From the NCBI GenBank assembly GCA_030844895.1, contig CM061227.1:111592238-111656237 (forward strand): a stretch of DNA of 64,000 nt. Reading direction: 5' to 3'. The position numbers were made by a program, and so were the translations under genes. The notes beneath the pieces are model-generated. The model saw nothing but the letters and a program-made list of their open reading frames with translations, made no database searches and was not told the origin of the DNA. Positions 33,566 through 45,131 of this stretch are shown here, in pieces. The stretch is from Ambrosia x helenae. Its lineage: Eukaryota; Streptophyta; Magnoliopsida; Asterales; Asteraceae. Numbering within the stretch: the stretch's first letter is position 1; each line of letters begins with the position of its first letter.

Positions 33566-34751
33566 CACATTTTCTTCATTTTTTTTAAACTAACCACTTA
33601 TAATTATTATATTATACATTTAAATCTTATAAATTCGTTTTTAAATATTAAAACCTTTTTATAAATTCTAAAAAAATTATATTTGTCAAATCTGATGTAA
33701 AAGTTTTATTTACAATTTTTAGTTTTCTGAAATTCATTGATTTAATATTTATAATAATTAAATCAATTTTATACTATTATATTTATAAAAATCCTTTAAA
33801 ATATCAAAACAATTCTATTAATTTCTACAAAAATTATCCTATGTTTGTACAATGTTAAACTTTACTGAAATGATTTTTAATTCAGAAAAATCATTTATTT
33901 TATATTTTTAATCAATTTTTGATAGATTTAATCATAATTAAATCATAATAAATTCATTTTTCAATATTTTTGCACCAAAATTTTACATAAATTATTTCTA
34001 ACTATCTAGAACAGAAATACAATTTTTAAATTCAGAAATTCTTTGATTTTAATATTTTTGGATATTAAAGTCATATTTTGACAATTTGAAATAATCAGAT
34101 TAAATATTCTATTTTCAAGAAAATAATTTTATAAAAATTATTTTCATACTTAAAATCTTATGTTGTGACTATATTCAACTTAAAATTTTACAAAAAGACT
34201 TTTGTGTATTTATTCATTAAATTTCTTATATTTAATAAACAATTCATTAATTAATAAAATAAGCATTTATCCCAAAATTCGAAGCCCTAGAAATACATAT
34301 ATCCTAGAGTTATTTCCCTTACGCATTATCGAATACTTTAGGTTGATCATTTGGGAGTAATCTCAATTCATATCTCGTTGTCCAGTTAAATCTCAAACTA
34401 CTACGTGAACTGTGAGTATTCCTACCCCTTTTTTGCATTTATACATCTTTGGGGTGTTACATGTACACTATTACAATTTCAAATACAAGTTTACATTTTT
34501 ACAATACAATTCTAGTACTATGTGCATTGCTTACAACGTGCTTTATGCTTAGACATTACATGTGGATTACATTTGTACTTAGTGAAATCATTAACATGGT
34601 ACAAGCCGACCTTAACATTGGATAGCGCTATTTGGATTGACAACCCGCCTAGATTGATTCTCCCCCTTTTTCATTGGAGAATCCGTGGCCAATGTTAAGT
34701 TATCATCCATTGATTGGATTTGATTCCGCCATCGGTTGGGGTGTTTCAGAT

Positions 34752-34763
34752 TGGTATCAGAGC
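34752..34763 (+). other. Primer-binding site, initiator tRNA-Met
   Basis: TGGTATCAGAGC, three bases after the LTR end, is the complement of the plant tRNA-iMet 3' end. Confidence 0.85.
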
Positions 34764-35456
34764 CATGGTTATAGGGAACTAGGTTATTAGATAAAAAGGC
34801 CTAGACTATAACCGAACTACAACTTGCATGCATAATATTTCCTGAATTACCCTACTCCTCATTTCTCCCTACTTTCCTCCTTCTATCTTTCCCTTCTTCT
34901 CTCTCTCTGTTCTTCTTATCTTTCATCATGGTGCATAGAGATGGAGTCCTACAGAGAGTGGAAAGTTTACATCATCATGGAACGGGAACAGTACCTTTTA
35001 TGAAGACACTCCTAGATATAATATCTACTCTTATTGTTACTCCTTCGAAGTTGTTGAACTTTAATGAGTGTGATAAGGACACGTGCAATCTGGAAGGGTG
35101 GATGCCTGTACACTGGGTTTTCTGGCATAGGCAAGCATAGCGCATAAATCCATTTACGGACCTGTTATGCTTACCTGGGGATTCCTGGAGTGAGTGTCCA
35201 CTTATAGGCTAAAGCATGTCTTCTTTGATCACCATTGGGTTCAATTCCTTTGAAAAGTCAACGTTCTTGTTGGGCTTAACAGCTAGACAAGGGCACTCCA
35301 AGCATTTTGTACAAATTCTTCCAATAATACCCTCTCGTTTCATATACAATACTTTGCATATCATGATTGTTTACAAGAATCATATCTTCATAATTATCTG
35401 TACGATTATACACTTACATTTTCTAATCTCATGATTATTAATTAACTACCTCATAG

Positions 35457-36674
35457 ATGTCTGCTCGCCGCATGCTCCGTGATGCCAGCCAACGCCCTGT
35501 TCGTGCTTCGGGACGACGTTCTGATCGTCGCCTCGCATCTTTAGTCTCCGAGCAAATTGCTGCAGTGATCCCAAACCTTGTCGGTGAGATAACCCAGAAT
35601 AGTAACAGTGCCAACACAGGGAGTACGACTCAATTTCGGTGCACTTTCAAACACTTTAACTCCTGCAACCCCACAAAATTCACTGGTGAGGAGGGTGCTA
35701 CTGGTCACCTCCAATGGTTTGAAAGCATGGAGAGCACCTTTGTGAACAGTGAATGTCCTGATGAACTCCGCGTTCGCTATGCTACTAGTGTCCTTCAGAA
35801 GGGAGCGCTAACCTGGTGGAATGGCGAAAAGCGCAATCGAGGAGCTGATGTTGCTTTATCTTTATCTTGGGCTGAAGTTAAGGAACACATGATCGCCAAA
35901 TTCTGCCCTAGGAACGAAATCAGAAAACTGGAGGATGAATTTCGTGAGCTCAAACAAGACAGTGGTGAGAATCTCGCGTACAATACCCGATATCATGAAC
36001 TTAGCATACTGGTTCCACACATGGTCACCCCGGTTTCTCGAGCAATCGAGAAATATATCGAGGGATTACCTGACCTGATACAAGACGTAGTCACTGGGAG
36101 CAAATCTACTACGGTGGAGGAAGCCATCCAGCTTGCAGCCACTCTAACAGACAAACACTTAAGGAAAGGAAACTTGGTTAGGAAGGGCACCAAGACGTCT
36201 GCTGAGGAAGCCACCCATGCTGTTGAATCATCTAAGACTGTTTTAGCAAAGGCCGCCACTACTGCTTCGAACTCTAAGAAACGAATGGGCGATAATCAAA
36301 ACCAGGTTGTTGTGGATCCTGTGACTCAGCCTCCTAACAAGAAAGCCTACATGGGAATCCATCCTCAATGCAATACTTGCAAGTATCATCACCCTACAAA
36401 TCTTCCATGTCGTCAATGCACTAGATATGGAAGGTTTGGACACTTTGTCACTACTTGTCGTGTAACAGATTGGACGCAAGATAATCATCAAACAGTTGCC
36501 CAGAAACCACTACGGATTACTAACGGTCGGGCATGTTATCATTGTAGAGACCCTAACCACATGCTACCTCAAGGTCCCAAATTGAACAATGTAAACCTGG
36601 TGGCACATGGACAAGCTTTCAATATCGATATCAATGAAGCAGACGGTCAGGATGATATTGATCCCACTGGCTAA
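35457..36674 (+). CDS. Ty3/Gypsy gag, element B
   Basis: A full-length 405-aa Gag. The capsid-like region (F-T-G-E-E-G-A-T-G-H-L-Q-W-F near 75, L-T-W-W-N near 118, F-C-P-R-N near 150) is typical of plant Ty3/Gypsy, probably chromovirus-like, Gag. Two CCHC zinc knuckles are expected near residues 320 and 360. Compared with the sister gag at 56683-57902, both are damaged: the first reads C-T-R-Y-G-R-F-G-H where the sister has C-T-R-C, and the second ends L-P-Q-G instead of R-P-R-C. RNA binding is therefore likely impaired although the frame is open. The ATG follows 'catag' at 35452. No host gene is implied. Confidence 0.85.
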   Translation: MSARRMLRDASQRPVRASGRRSDRRLASLVSEQIAAVIPNLVGEITQNSNSANTGSTTQFRCTFKHFNSCNPTKFTGEEGATGHLQWFESMESTFVNSECPDELRVRYATSVLQKGALTWWNGEKRNRGADVALSLSWAEVKEHMIAKFCPRNEIRKLEDEFRELKQDSGENLAYNTRYHELSILVPHMVTPVSRAIEKYIEGLPDLIQDVVTGSKSTTVEEAIQLAATLTDKHLRKGNLVRKGTKTSAEEATHAVESSKTVLAKAATTASNSKKRMGDNQNQVVVDPVTQPPNKKAYMGIHPQCNTCKYHHPTNLPCRQCTRYGRFGHFVTTCRVTDWTQDNHQTVAQKPLRITNGRACYHCRDPNHMLPQGPKLNNVNLVAHGQAFNIDINEADGQDDIDPTG

Positions 36675-37119
36675 GCCATGAATGGGATCTTCCTAAGACT
36701 TGAGAATCCAATACTTGTGTTTTCATTTTCATAATTCTATTTTCATTTTGTACCCAATTTTGTCGCACTCATTAGCATACTACATCTAGAAATTTCCTTG
36801 CATACTATTGTGTACGAACACAGATTTGGGAATTTATCATATTAACTACGTTTATTTTTAATCATACAAGACTTTACCTTTATTTGAAACACTTACTTGA
36901 TCCTACAGAATTTTTCTCAAAACATCATTGATTATTACATGAAACTTGATTTTTTCCTTAATTTGACTATTCATTGAACATCGAATTTTTCATGATACTC
37001 GTAAACATTTAATTATTCATGATAACACTTACACTTAATGGTTGTAGTACTTACAAACTTGCTTGCATAAACATGCTATCAATTTGCAATCTATGTGAAT
37101 AATAATTGTTGCACTTAAT

Positions 37120-37310
37120 AGAGGTCGTCATGCCTTTTTCAACAGTCGGGGGGAGGCCCTACAACCTGCTCCACGACTGGTGGAGGCTATCGAACATACT
37201 CAACGATTGGTAGAGGTCACTATGCCTTTTCAAACAGTCGGGAGAGGCCCTACAACCTACTCCACGGCTGGTGGAGGCTATCGAACCTGCTCAACAATCA
37301 GTGGGATCAT
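37120..37310 (+). repeat. Two-copy tandem repeat in element B interior, about 90 bp unit
   Basis: The unit running from 'agaggtcgtcatgcc' through 'cagtcgggggaggccctac' and 'ggtggaggctatcgaac' is repeated once (about 37120-37210 and 37211-37300) with a few changes. It is absent from the corresponding place in element D. Confidence 0.65.
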
Positions 37311-37789
37311 AGAAGGACATAAAACCCTAATGTAAGGTAAATTGATGATTCCGGTCCGGAACGTAATCATGAATTTACAGGTACGTTAGGGTAGTGTGAA
37401 ATTCTATTAGAGTTTTTGGGAAGACGTCCAGTACGTTTTCAAGGTATCAAAGGTGTGGTGGGTTAGCTGCGGTACACCCTGTATACAAACACTAATGATG
37501 CATTGAAAGTGAGACTGGAAGTCGGACCAGGAACAAACTCTAGTTACGTAGTTCATTTAGTTTTTTCCATAGTCAATCAACCCGTACATTTATCATAGGA
37601 TGCCTAAAACTTGAAACTTAATGATTCACTAGATTCCTATTCTCCTTATTATTCGAGACGAACTTAATCCAACCTTTAATCACACCTCTTATCCGTATCA
37701 TTCAATTTTTTTAAAAACCACAGCTATCTTAATTCTTACCCCAAGCATCCATAACCCTATGTTTCTAATAACTTCGGGACGAAGTTTCT

Positions 37790-37804
37790 AAAAGTAGGGG
37801 ATGC
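37790..37804 (+). other. Polypurine tract, element B
   Basis: AAAAGTAGGGGATGC immediately before TGTGACATCC of the 3' LTR. Confidence 0.7.
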
Positions 37805-37852
37805 TGTGACATCCGTCATTTTTTTTATTATATATATATATATATATATATT

Positions 37853-37889
<37 letters not shown>

Positions 37890-38072
37890 AAAAAAAATAT
37901 ATTAGAGTTGGTTTTGGACATTACATTAACCATCCATCTCTAAACCAACCCAACACCAAACCAAATCATAACAAACCCAAACCCAATCCAAACCCTTTAA
38001 TAATTTGGCCCACCAGACAGCAGGCCCAACAGCTCAAGCCCAAACCCCCCTCCCCTTTTGTATCTGTTTAAA

Positions 38073-38156
38073 AAAAATTGCCTTTGCCTGGAATCGAACC
38101 CGGGCAAGGCAGGACAGACCCACACGCACATCACCACTGAGCTACAGCTCCATTCG
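38073..38156 (-). other. tRNA-like Pol III module, antisense, element B 3' LTR
   Basis: Copy of 32783-32866: A box 38144-38134, B box 38101-38090, T-run to 38071. Confidence 0.7.
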
Positions 38157-38775
38157 TGAGTTATCTCAGATCCATTTGTATATATACCTTACTTAAACTG
38201 ATTTTCCTCTTCTTCCTTGTTGTTACGCAGCAGCTAAACAACCCAAGAAAATTCATTGCTGATTCAATAATCACGGCCATAGACAAATCAAATCCGATTA
38301 TTACGCACCATTATCATCAACCTCTTTCTAAAATAACAATCACGTAATTAACGCGTTCATTGACAAATTTTTTTAAAAAAAACCACGCGTATACATTCAA
38401 GCTTGGTCAAACCATTCCTAATCAACGAACCAGACCTTTCCCTATAAATTGAACGTGTCCAGGCCATCTACACTCGCCAATAATCCTTTCTCCAACTCTA
38501 ATTCTTCACAATAAACACTCTGATCTTGTTCTTGATTCGCTGTTGACTTTTAAGTTTGACCTAGCAATCGAACACGATATAAAACTGTAAGTCTAATCTT
38601 TTATGTGGGTTTTGATCACCGGCGTGCACACATCAAAAGCCCTAAGATCAATTGGGCTATTGATGTGTGTAACAGATTATTGCTAGAACTAGGGTTCATG
38701 TGTATGAAATTGGGGATAAATCTGATTTAGCATCGTGGTTATAAATTTTAAAAACTGAGATGAATCACAACCACA

Positions 38776-38855
38776 GGCCTAGGCCAAGTGGTTGTGACTG
38801 ATGCTCGTAACCAAGGGCACCCGGGTTCGAATCCCGGCTTGGGCGCTCCTTTTTC
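38776..38855 (+). other. tRNA-like Pol III module, sense, element B 3' LTR
   Basis: Copy of 33486-33565: A box 38780-38791, B box 38823-38835, T5 from 38850. Confidence 0.65.
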
Positions 38856-39630
38856 CACATTTTCTTCATTTTTTTTAAACTAACCACTTATAATTATATA
38901 TTATACATTTAAATCTTATAAATTCGTTTTTAAATATTAAAACCTTTTTATAAATTCTAAAAAAATTATATTTGTCAAATCTGATGTAAAAGTTTTATTT
39001 ACAATTTTTAGTTTTCTGAAATTCATTGATTTAATATTTATAATAATTAAATCAATTTTATACTATTATATTTATAAAAATCCTTTAAAATATCAAAACA
39101 ATTCTATTAATTTCTACAAAAATTATCCTATGTTTGTACAATGTTAAACTTTACTGAAATGATTTTTAATTCAGAAAAATCATTTATTTTATATTTTTAA
39201 TCAATTTTTGATAGATTTAATCATAATTAAATCATAATAAATTCATTTTTCAATATTTTTGCACCAAAATTTTACATAAATTATTTCTAACTATCTAGAA
39301 CAGAAATACAATTTTTAAATTCAGAAATTCTTTGATTTTAATATTTTTGGATATTAAAGTCATATTTTGACAATTTGAAATAATCAGATTAAATATTCTA
39401 TTTTCAAGAAAATAATTTTATAAAAATTATTTTCATACTTAAAATCTTATGTTGTGACTATATTCAACTTAAAATTTTACAAAAAGACTTTTGTGTATTT
39501 ATTCATTAAATTTCTTATATTTAATAAACAATTCATTAATTAATAAAATAAGCATTTATCCCAAAATTCGAAGCCCTAGAAATACATATATCCTAGAGTT
39601 ATTTCCCTTACGCATTATCGAATACTTTAG

Positions 39631-39700
39631 GTTGATCATTTGGGAGTAATCTCAATTCATATCTCGTTGTCCAGTTAAATCTCAAACTACTACGTGAACT
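39631..39700 (+). other. Predicted 70-nt leader mini-exon in LTR
   Basis: Bounded by 'tactttAG' and 'GTGAGT'. The matching segment is 71 nt in 44394-44464, 70 nt in 50515-50446 and 68 nt in 6497-6430, although the sequences have diverged. Splicing is inferred from these conserved borders only. Confidence 0.5.
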
Positions 39701-40159
39701 GTGAGTATTCCTACCCCTTTTTGCATTTATACATCTTTGGGGTGTTACATGTACACTATTACAATTTCAAATACAAGTTTACATTTTTACAATACAATTC
39801 TAGTACTATGTGCATTGCTTACAACGTGCTTTATGCTTAGACATTACATGTGGATTACATTTGTACTTAGTGAAATCATTAACATGGTACAAGCCGACCT
39901 TAACATTGGATAACGCTATTTGGATTGACAACCCGCCTAGATTGATTCTCCCCCTTTTTCATCGGAGAATCCGTGGCCAATGTTAAGTTATCATCCATTG
40001 ATTGGTTGAGTACACTACAGTTCATACAGTACATTATACAGTCACAGGGTTGATTTCGCTCATTTGTATGATACATAGTTTACATAATTGCACTGTAGCT
40101 TGCACTTGAATTGTATAACTTTTTAACCTACTATATATATCAAAACTAGGAATGCTCAC

Positions 40160-40176
40160 CAACATTTCATATGTTG
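40160..40176 (+). other. LTR hairpin, CAACAT/ATGTTG version
   Basis: A 6-bp stem (40160-40165 with 40171-40176) about 25 nt before the TTTCAG acceptor. Confidence 0.55.
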
Positions 40177-40418
40177 ACCAAATCTATTTTGTACATGTTT
40201 CAGGTGCAGTTTGATCTAGTGTTTTAGCAAGGAACATTTAGTGCTTTATTTTAATTCAGTTATTCCAATATTTACATTTCATTTAGACAATGTATTTTCC
40301 ATTTCTATGTAAGACAATTTTGATTATTCAATAATATTTACATTTTAGTACCATGAGCTTTTGAACAATCGTCACTACGTGGCACCTCGATGATTCCGCC
40401 ATCGGTTGGGGTGTTACA

Positions 40419-40745
40419 GCGGGCGGGTTGTCCCGTTAAATATATTTATACTATATATAAATTAAATTGGTTAGGTATTTTATGCAACACTTATAACTTA
40501 AAATAAAAATTGGTATTAGATTTTTTAAATAAAACATAAATGTTTTATATATGTTTGTGTTTTTTAGTAAAATTTTAATTTTAATACATTAGTTTGTGAA
40601 AAAATAAAAAAAATCAGGTTGAACGGGTCGGGTTCGGGTCAACCCGAGAATATTTAGGTCGGGTTCGTATGTATGTCACAATTTTCGGGTTCAGATCAGG
40701 TTCGGGTTCATGTAAAATTATCAAGTTCGGGTCGGGTTGGACCCA
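40419..40745. other. Spacer with GGGTCGGGTTCGGG words
   Basis: AT-rich left half, then repeated 'gggtcgggttcgggt' phrases (40626-40740) of the kind found at plant MITE ends. No gene. Confidence 0.4.
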
Positions 40746-41635
40746 CCATCTCTATGCGCCATGATGAAAAATGAGAAGAATGGAGAAGGAGGGGGAGATA
40801 GAAGAAGGAAAGTAGAGGGAAATGAGGGGTAAGGTAATTTAGGAAATATTATGCATGAAAGTTGAAGTTCGGTTATAGTCTAGGCCATTTTATCTAATAA
40901 CCTAGTTCCCTATAACCATGGCTCTGATACCAATCTGTAACACCCCAACCGATGGCGGAATCATCGAGGTGCCACGTAGTGACGATTGTTCAAAAGCTCA
41001 TGGTACTAAAATGTAAATATATGATTATTGAATATTGTTTTACAACATGTGAAATTAAATACAAGACAACAAAAATAAAGATATTTAATTGATTTAATCT
41101 AAGTCCAAAGTCCTATGTGAAGCGTCAAGCAGCTTATCCTGAAACATGCACGAAAATAATTTTGTCAACATATGATGTTGGTGAGTACTACTTAGCTTTG
41201 TACATATAGTATAAGTTTGAAAAGGTAGTACAATTCATGTGTCTAGCATCACCAAGGCATTATGTAAACACGCAAGTAACCAAGCAAGACAAAGATCAAA
41301 TGTAAAGTTTGTACAATGAAATTGATAATGAGCACCTCAACACGTGTCAAGTCTAAAAGAGCACCATAACATAAGTTATGTCTAAATGAGCACCGTAACA
41401 TAAGTTACGTCTGTATGTAAAGAGCACCATAACATAAGTTATGTCTAGATGTATGATTTTGTATGTAAGCTACGTTCATGTTCAAACATAAGCACAAAGA
41501 TAATCAAGACACGTATATGAATTGTAAATGAATAAAAATATATGTGTAAATGAATTTGCAAGTTTTGTATACTTGTGCATAAATCACCCCAAAAGTGTGA
41601 AAACAAAAAAAAAGGGATAAGTAATACTCACATTA
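40746..41635 (-). mobile_element. Reverse-oriented 5' fragment of the same LTR family
   Basis: Positions 40746-40920 match the 5' untranslated interior seen at 58419-58568. A reverse-complemented initiator-Met primer site (gctctgatacca, 40921-40932) follows, then the LTR 3' end TGTAACACC from 40936. The LTR continues to 41635 with the ATGTTTCAGG acceptor, hairpin (41166-41180, CAACAT/ATGTTG) and GTGAGT donor (exon edge 41632), and is cut off there by a plus-oriented LTR start. Confidence 0.75.
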
Positions 41636-42263
41636 TGTGACATCCGTCACCCTCGTCTTTTATCTAATTGACAATAATAGTCCTTCGAATATTTTCGTTA
41701 TAGTCCCTATAAGTTCGTCGTTTTCAAAATTTAATTTTAGAGCGAAACGCAATCATGGGCTTACAGGTACATGAGGGTGGTGTGTGATTCTACTTAGGCT
41801 ATTGGTAGACAATTAGTACGAATCCAAAGTATCGGGAGTGTGGTGGGTCAACTGCGGTACACCCTATATATAAGCATAAACGATACTGCGGGAACGGACT
41901 AGGAGTCTAATCAAGAACCTACCCACTACTCATAATTACCTCTTCATTAGATCGTTGACTAATAGCTAGCATTTTTTTTAGGAACGTTCTTACACGAACT
42001 TTAATTCGTCTTCCTAGACTCTTTCTCTTGACCACCCACATAGAAAACTTGAACCTTGTATACTCTTACACCCTCGATTGGATGGATTCTTGTAGCATAC
42101 CCTAATAACGTTCAGTTCGAAACCTTTCCTAAAGTAGGGGAGACTACCTTCATTAGTACCCTTGCCCTTACCAGTTACACATTCCCAAAACCCTTCTCAT
42201 TTAAACTCTTAACTCTCTAACGTCGGGACAACTACTTTAAATTTTGTCAAATCATAACTGATG

Positions 42264-42296
<33 letters not shown>

Positions 42297-42383
42297 CTCA
42301 TTTGACTTTTAAACGCTTTTTGTTTCATAGAAACCTCCACTTGAAAGAAATTTCGAGACGAAATTTTCTAAAGTAGGGGAGAG
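41636..42383 (+). mobile_element. Remnant left unit of a tandem array: LTR stub plus internal 3' end
   Basis: The first ~110 bp of the LTR (TGTGACATCCGTCACCC...) run to about 41746, then jump straight into internal sequence ('acgcaatcatgggc'), which matches 46838-47474 almost perfectly apart from the length of an A-run (42269-42296). It ends in the polypurine tract 'aagtaggggagag' next to the LTR at 42384. This is the deleted remains of an extra LTR-interior unit. Confidence 0.75.
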
Positions 42384-43357
42384 TGTGACATCCGTCACCC
42401 TCGTCTTTTATCTAATTGACAATAATAGTCCTTCGAATATTTTCGTTATAGTCCCTATAAGTTCGTCGTTTTCAAAATTTAATTTTAGAGCGAACTAAAG
42501 TTTTGTTATTTATATTTGTTACGAGTCGGGTATAAGTTTTAATCAAATACGTTTGTGGAAACATATTCGTAAAAAGATTTTATAAAAGAATTCAAGTTTA
42601 AAAAGTTTTAAAAGCTTTTAAGTTAAGTTAGCTAACTTAGTTAAGTTTTTATAAAGAAAAAAATTTACCTATTTATACCAAAACTAACATGGTTATATAA
42701 TAATTCAATCTAGTTAAAGTTGAGGGGTCATTTGTGCCATTTTCATAAACTTCAAAACTGAAAAACTCTTTTTTTCCCTCTTGTTACTGTTTCCGGCGAG
42801 TAGGTGGCCGGAATTATCTCCGGCGAGATAATAAATCAGGTTTAAAACGCGTATTAAGATCATTAATCAAATCCCAAACGTTTCTCCACTCTATAACAAT
42901 CATACCCAAGTCACATAATGAGCTTTTAACGCGTTTTTATTGAGTTTGAATCGGGTTTTAATGGGTAACCGACCGGGTTTTAAAGAAGCTTCAAAACGCT
43001 CGTTCAACTCATCCATTATATAAATTGTTAGCTCCATTCTGTTTCTGCACCTTCACACAACAAAACCCACTTTTAAATCAATCTGATCGCGTCTAAATCG
43101 GGTCTAAAAGTCGGTTCAAGCATCGGTTTCTTTCCTCTTCTTTTCGATCGATACATGTTTTGTAAGTACAAATCCTCTATGCCGTTTTACTTATCTTATT
43201 AATCCGAACATTAGCCCTATGGTTTTAATCGCAGACTATATCATTTAAGGGTGATTGAGTTTGGTGCTAGGGTTAGGGTTCTTAAGATGGAATTGGGGAA
43301 GAAGATGACTTGAGTATTATTATATAAATTAAATCTGTTTTTAATAAAATCAACTAA

Positions 43358-43446
43358 ACACTTGGTGGCCTAGTGGTATGTGTGTGTGTGGGGGCTGAGG
43401 TCTACCCGAGTTCGAATCCCATAGGGGACGGGTTGGTTTTTTTTTA
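43358..43446 (+). other. tRNA-like Pol III module, element C 5' LTR
   Basis: A-box-like TGGCCTAGTGG (43366-43376), B box GAGTTCGAATCCC (43408-43420), T9 (43437-43445). It lies 196 bp past the GTAAGT donor; a TG repeat separates the boxes. Confidence 0.65.
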
Positions 43447-44393
43447 GGCAAGCACATTTTATTCTATATTATTGTTTTGTTTATATATATAAATTGCATT
43501 AAATCTTGAAATATTCATAACTAATTAAATTTTTACCCAAAAATTATGAAAATTTAGGCATAGCATCTTATCACCATAATGAAAATTATCATACTTTTAT
43601 TTTCTGGAAAATGTATTATTTTTATATTTTTATTGAATTTATTTGTTTTATTCGTATTTAATTGATTAAAAACTCATTTTTAATGATTTTAATCTCAAAC
43701 TTTTTGGGTAATTATTTCTCATCATCATGAACTTATATAAAAATTATTGGTTCAGAAAACATTTAATTTTAATGATTTTCCTATTTTTAATCATTTAAAC
43801 ATAATTTAATCTCGTTAAATCAGTTTTAAATATAAATAAGCTTATATAAATTATTGGAAAATTATTCTAATCTGTTTACATCAGAAATCATTCATTTTCT
43901 TTAAAATTAGTATTTTTGGATCATGTATGGTATTATTAGTCTTATTTACGTTTAATTAAACATAATAAAACATTTATTTAATTATACAATTTAAACATCT
44001 ATTTTATAAATATTTTTATTATAAAATAGAAACACTCATATGGTTTAATGTCTTAATTATCTTTTGTTGAATCATGGTGTAACTCAAAATTATTTATTTA
44101 TATATTTATGATTATTGTATTATTTTAATTTAGTTAAAATAACTAACTAAATTATTTTGTCTTAATTATTCAAATATATTTTTAACTAAATACTCAATTG
44201 GTAATAATTATATTATGTGAACCACATTTACAACCTTTCATATATTATTTGTGATATACAACTGTTACATTAACGCGACTTATCAAAAAAAAACTCTACT
44301 TCCCCAAATCGACTTAGCGAACCCTAATGCCTTAGACCCTAGATACCTTAGACTTTTTAGACATTTCCTTATTAGTATTCTTACACATTATAG

Positions 44394-44464
44394 GTTGAAT
44401 TCCTCGGAATTCCCATTACTTATCTCACGACCGCTTAAGTGGATTTTGATCGCTTTCGCAAACT
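44394..44464 (+). other. Predicted 71-nt leader mini-exon in LTR
   Basis: Follows 'cacattatag' and precedes GTGAGT. Same relative place and nearly the same length as in element B and in two reverse-oriented LTRs. Confidence 0.5.
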
Positions 44465-44868
44465 GTGAGTATATCTTTCCCTTTTTTACTGTTTTACATT
44501 TTTGGGGTGACTCATGTACGCTTATTACTTCATTCACTTAATCATGGTTTATTCTATATTCACAATCGCAATTCTTGTAGGTGTTTTACTTGTTGATTCG
44601 TTGATAGTGTGTACTTATGACCTTAATCATTAACCGCTGGGCGGCCTAGCATAGCAATAAATAGTACTTAATTATTGTTATGTGTGAACGATTATTCATC
44701 GCCTACTGTGAGCGAATACTATATATATGTGACTCTTGATTCTTTGAACGAAAGGTTTGATTTTGGGTAGCATTTGTACACAACTTGAACACTAAATTGT
44801 AGACAGTATAACACGTGAATTGCGAAACACTTTTTCTACTATATGTATTCAAAACAGGGTATGCTCAC

Positions 44869-44889
44869 CAATACAATTTTTTTGTATTG
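44869..44889 (+). other. LTR hairpin, CAATACAA/TTGTATTG version
   Basis: An 8-bp perfect stem about 25 nt before the ATGTTTCAGG acceptor; repeated in the 3' LTR at 52695-52715. Confidence 0.55.
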
Positions 44890-45131
44890 ACCAAATTATT
44901 TTGTACATGTTTCAGGTTATTTTGAGATGCATTCTTTAAGCTTTCGGATTTATATTTAGATTTTGATTCATTGTAATTCAGATTAGTTAGCATTTAGAAT
45001 CATTGTATTTCATTTCATTGTAATAAACTATTTAATCAATGTATCAAAATTTACACTTTTAGTCCATGAGCTATTGAACAATCGTCACTACGTGACACCT
45101 CGATGTTTCCGCCATCGGTTGGGGTGTTACA

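Larger units (their letters stand above)
32540..34748 (+). repeat. Element B 5' LTR, truncated start and internal deletion
   Basis: Homology to the 3' LTR starts in the TA/ATA microsatellite; the first ~25 bp (TGTGACATCCGTCA...) are missing. About 375 bp corresponding to 40010-40388 are deleted near 34718, removing the hairpin and ATGTTTCAGG acceptor. It keeps TATA (33153), the GTAAGT donor (GT at 33297) and both tRNA-like modules. It ends TTTCA rather than TTACA. Confidence 0.85.
32540..40418 (+). mobile_element. Gag-only LTR retrotransposon (element B), 7.9 kb
   Basis: Direct LTRs (32540-34748 and 37805-40418) bracket an internal region with an initiator-Met primer site, one gag ORF, a short tandem repeat and a polypurine tract. 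Nothing resembling protease, RT, RNase H or integrase is present in the 3.06 kb interior, so it depends on another element, like the TR-GAG class. The LTRs differ by only a handful of changes apart from a deletion in the 5' copy, indicating recent activity. No target duplication could be read because the left end is truncated. Confidence 0.8.
37805..40418 (+). repeat. Element B 3' LTR, 2614 bp
   Basis: Complete: TGTGACATCC to GGGGTGTTACA. It holds antisense tRNA-like module, TATA (38443), GTAAGT donor (GT at 38587), sense tRNA-like module, AG acceptor at 39630, a 70-nt mini-exon (39631-39700), GTGAGT donor, hairpin (40160-40176) and CAG acceptor (40201-40203). Confidence 0.85.
42384..45131 (+). 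repeat. Element C 5' LTR, 2748 bp
   Basis: TGTGACATCC to GGTGTTACA. TATATAAAT at 43017, GTAAGT donor (GT at 43162), tRNA-like module 43358-43446, AG acceptor 44393, mini-exon 44394-44464, GTGAGT at 44465, hairpin 44869-44889, CAG acceptor 44913-44915. A second, antisense tRNA-like module is not present in this subfamily. Confidence 0.85.

Noticed and set aside
35457..36674. Domesticated host gag gene
   Set aside because: It lies between young LTRs with a primer site and polypurine tract, so it is an ordinary element gene.
44251..44541. 96-codon frame found again at 49343-49633
   Set aside because: It is duplicated only because it lies in both LTRs of element C, and it crosses the predicted mini-exon and splice sites.
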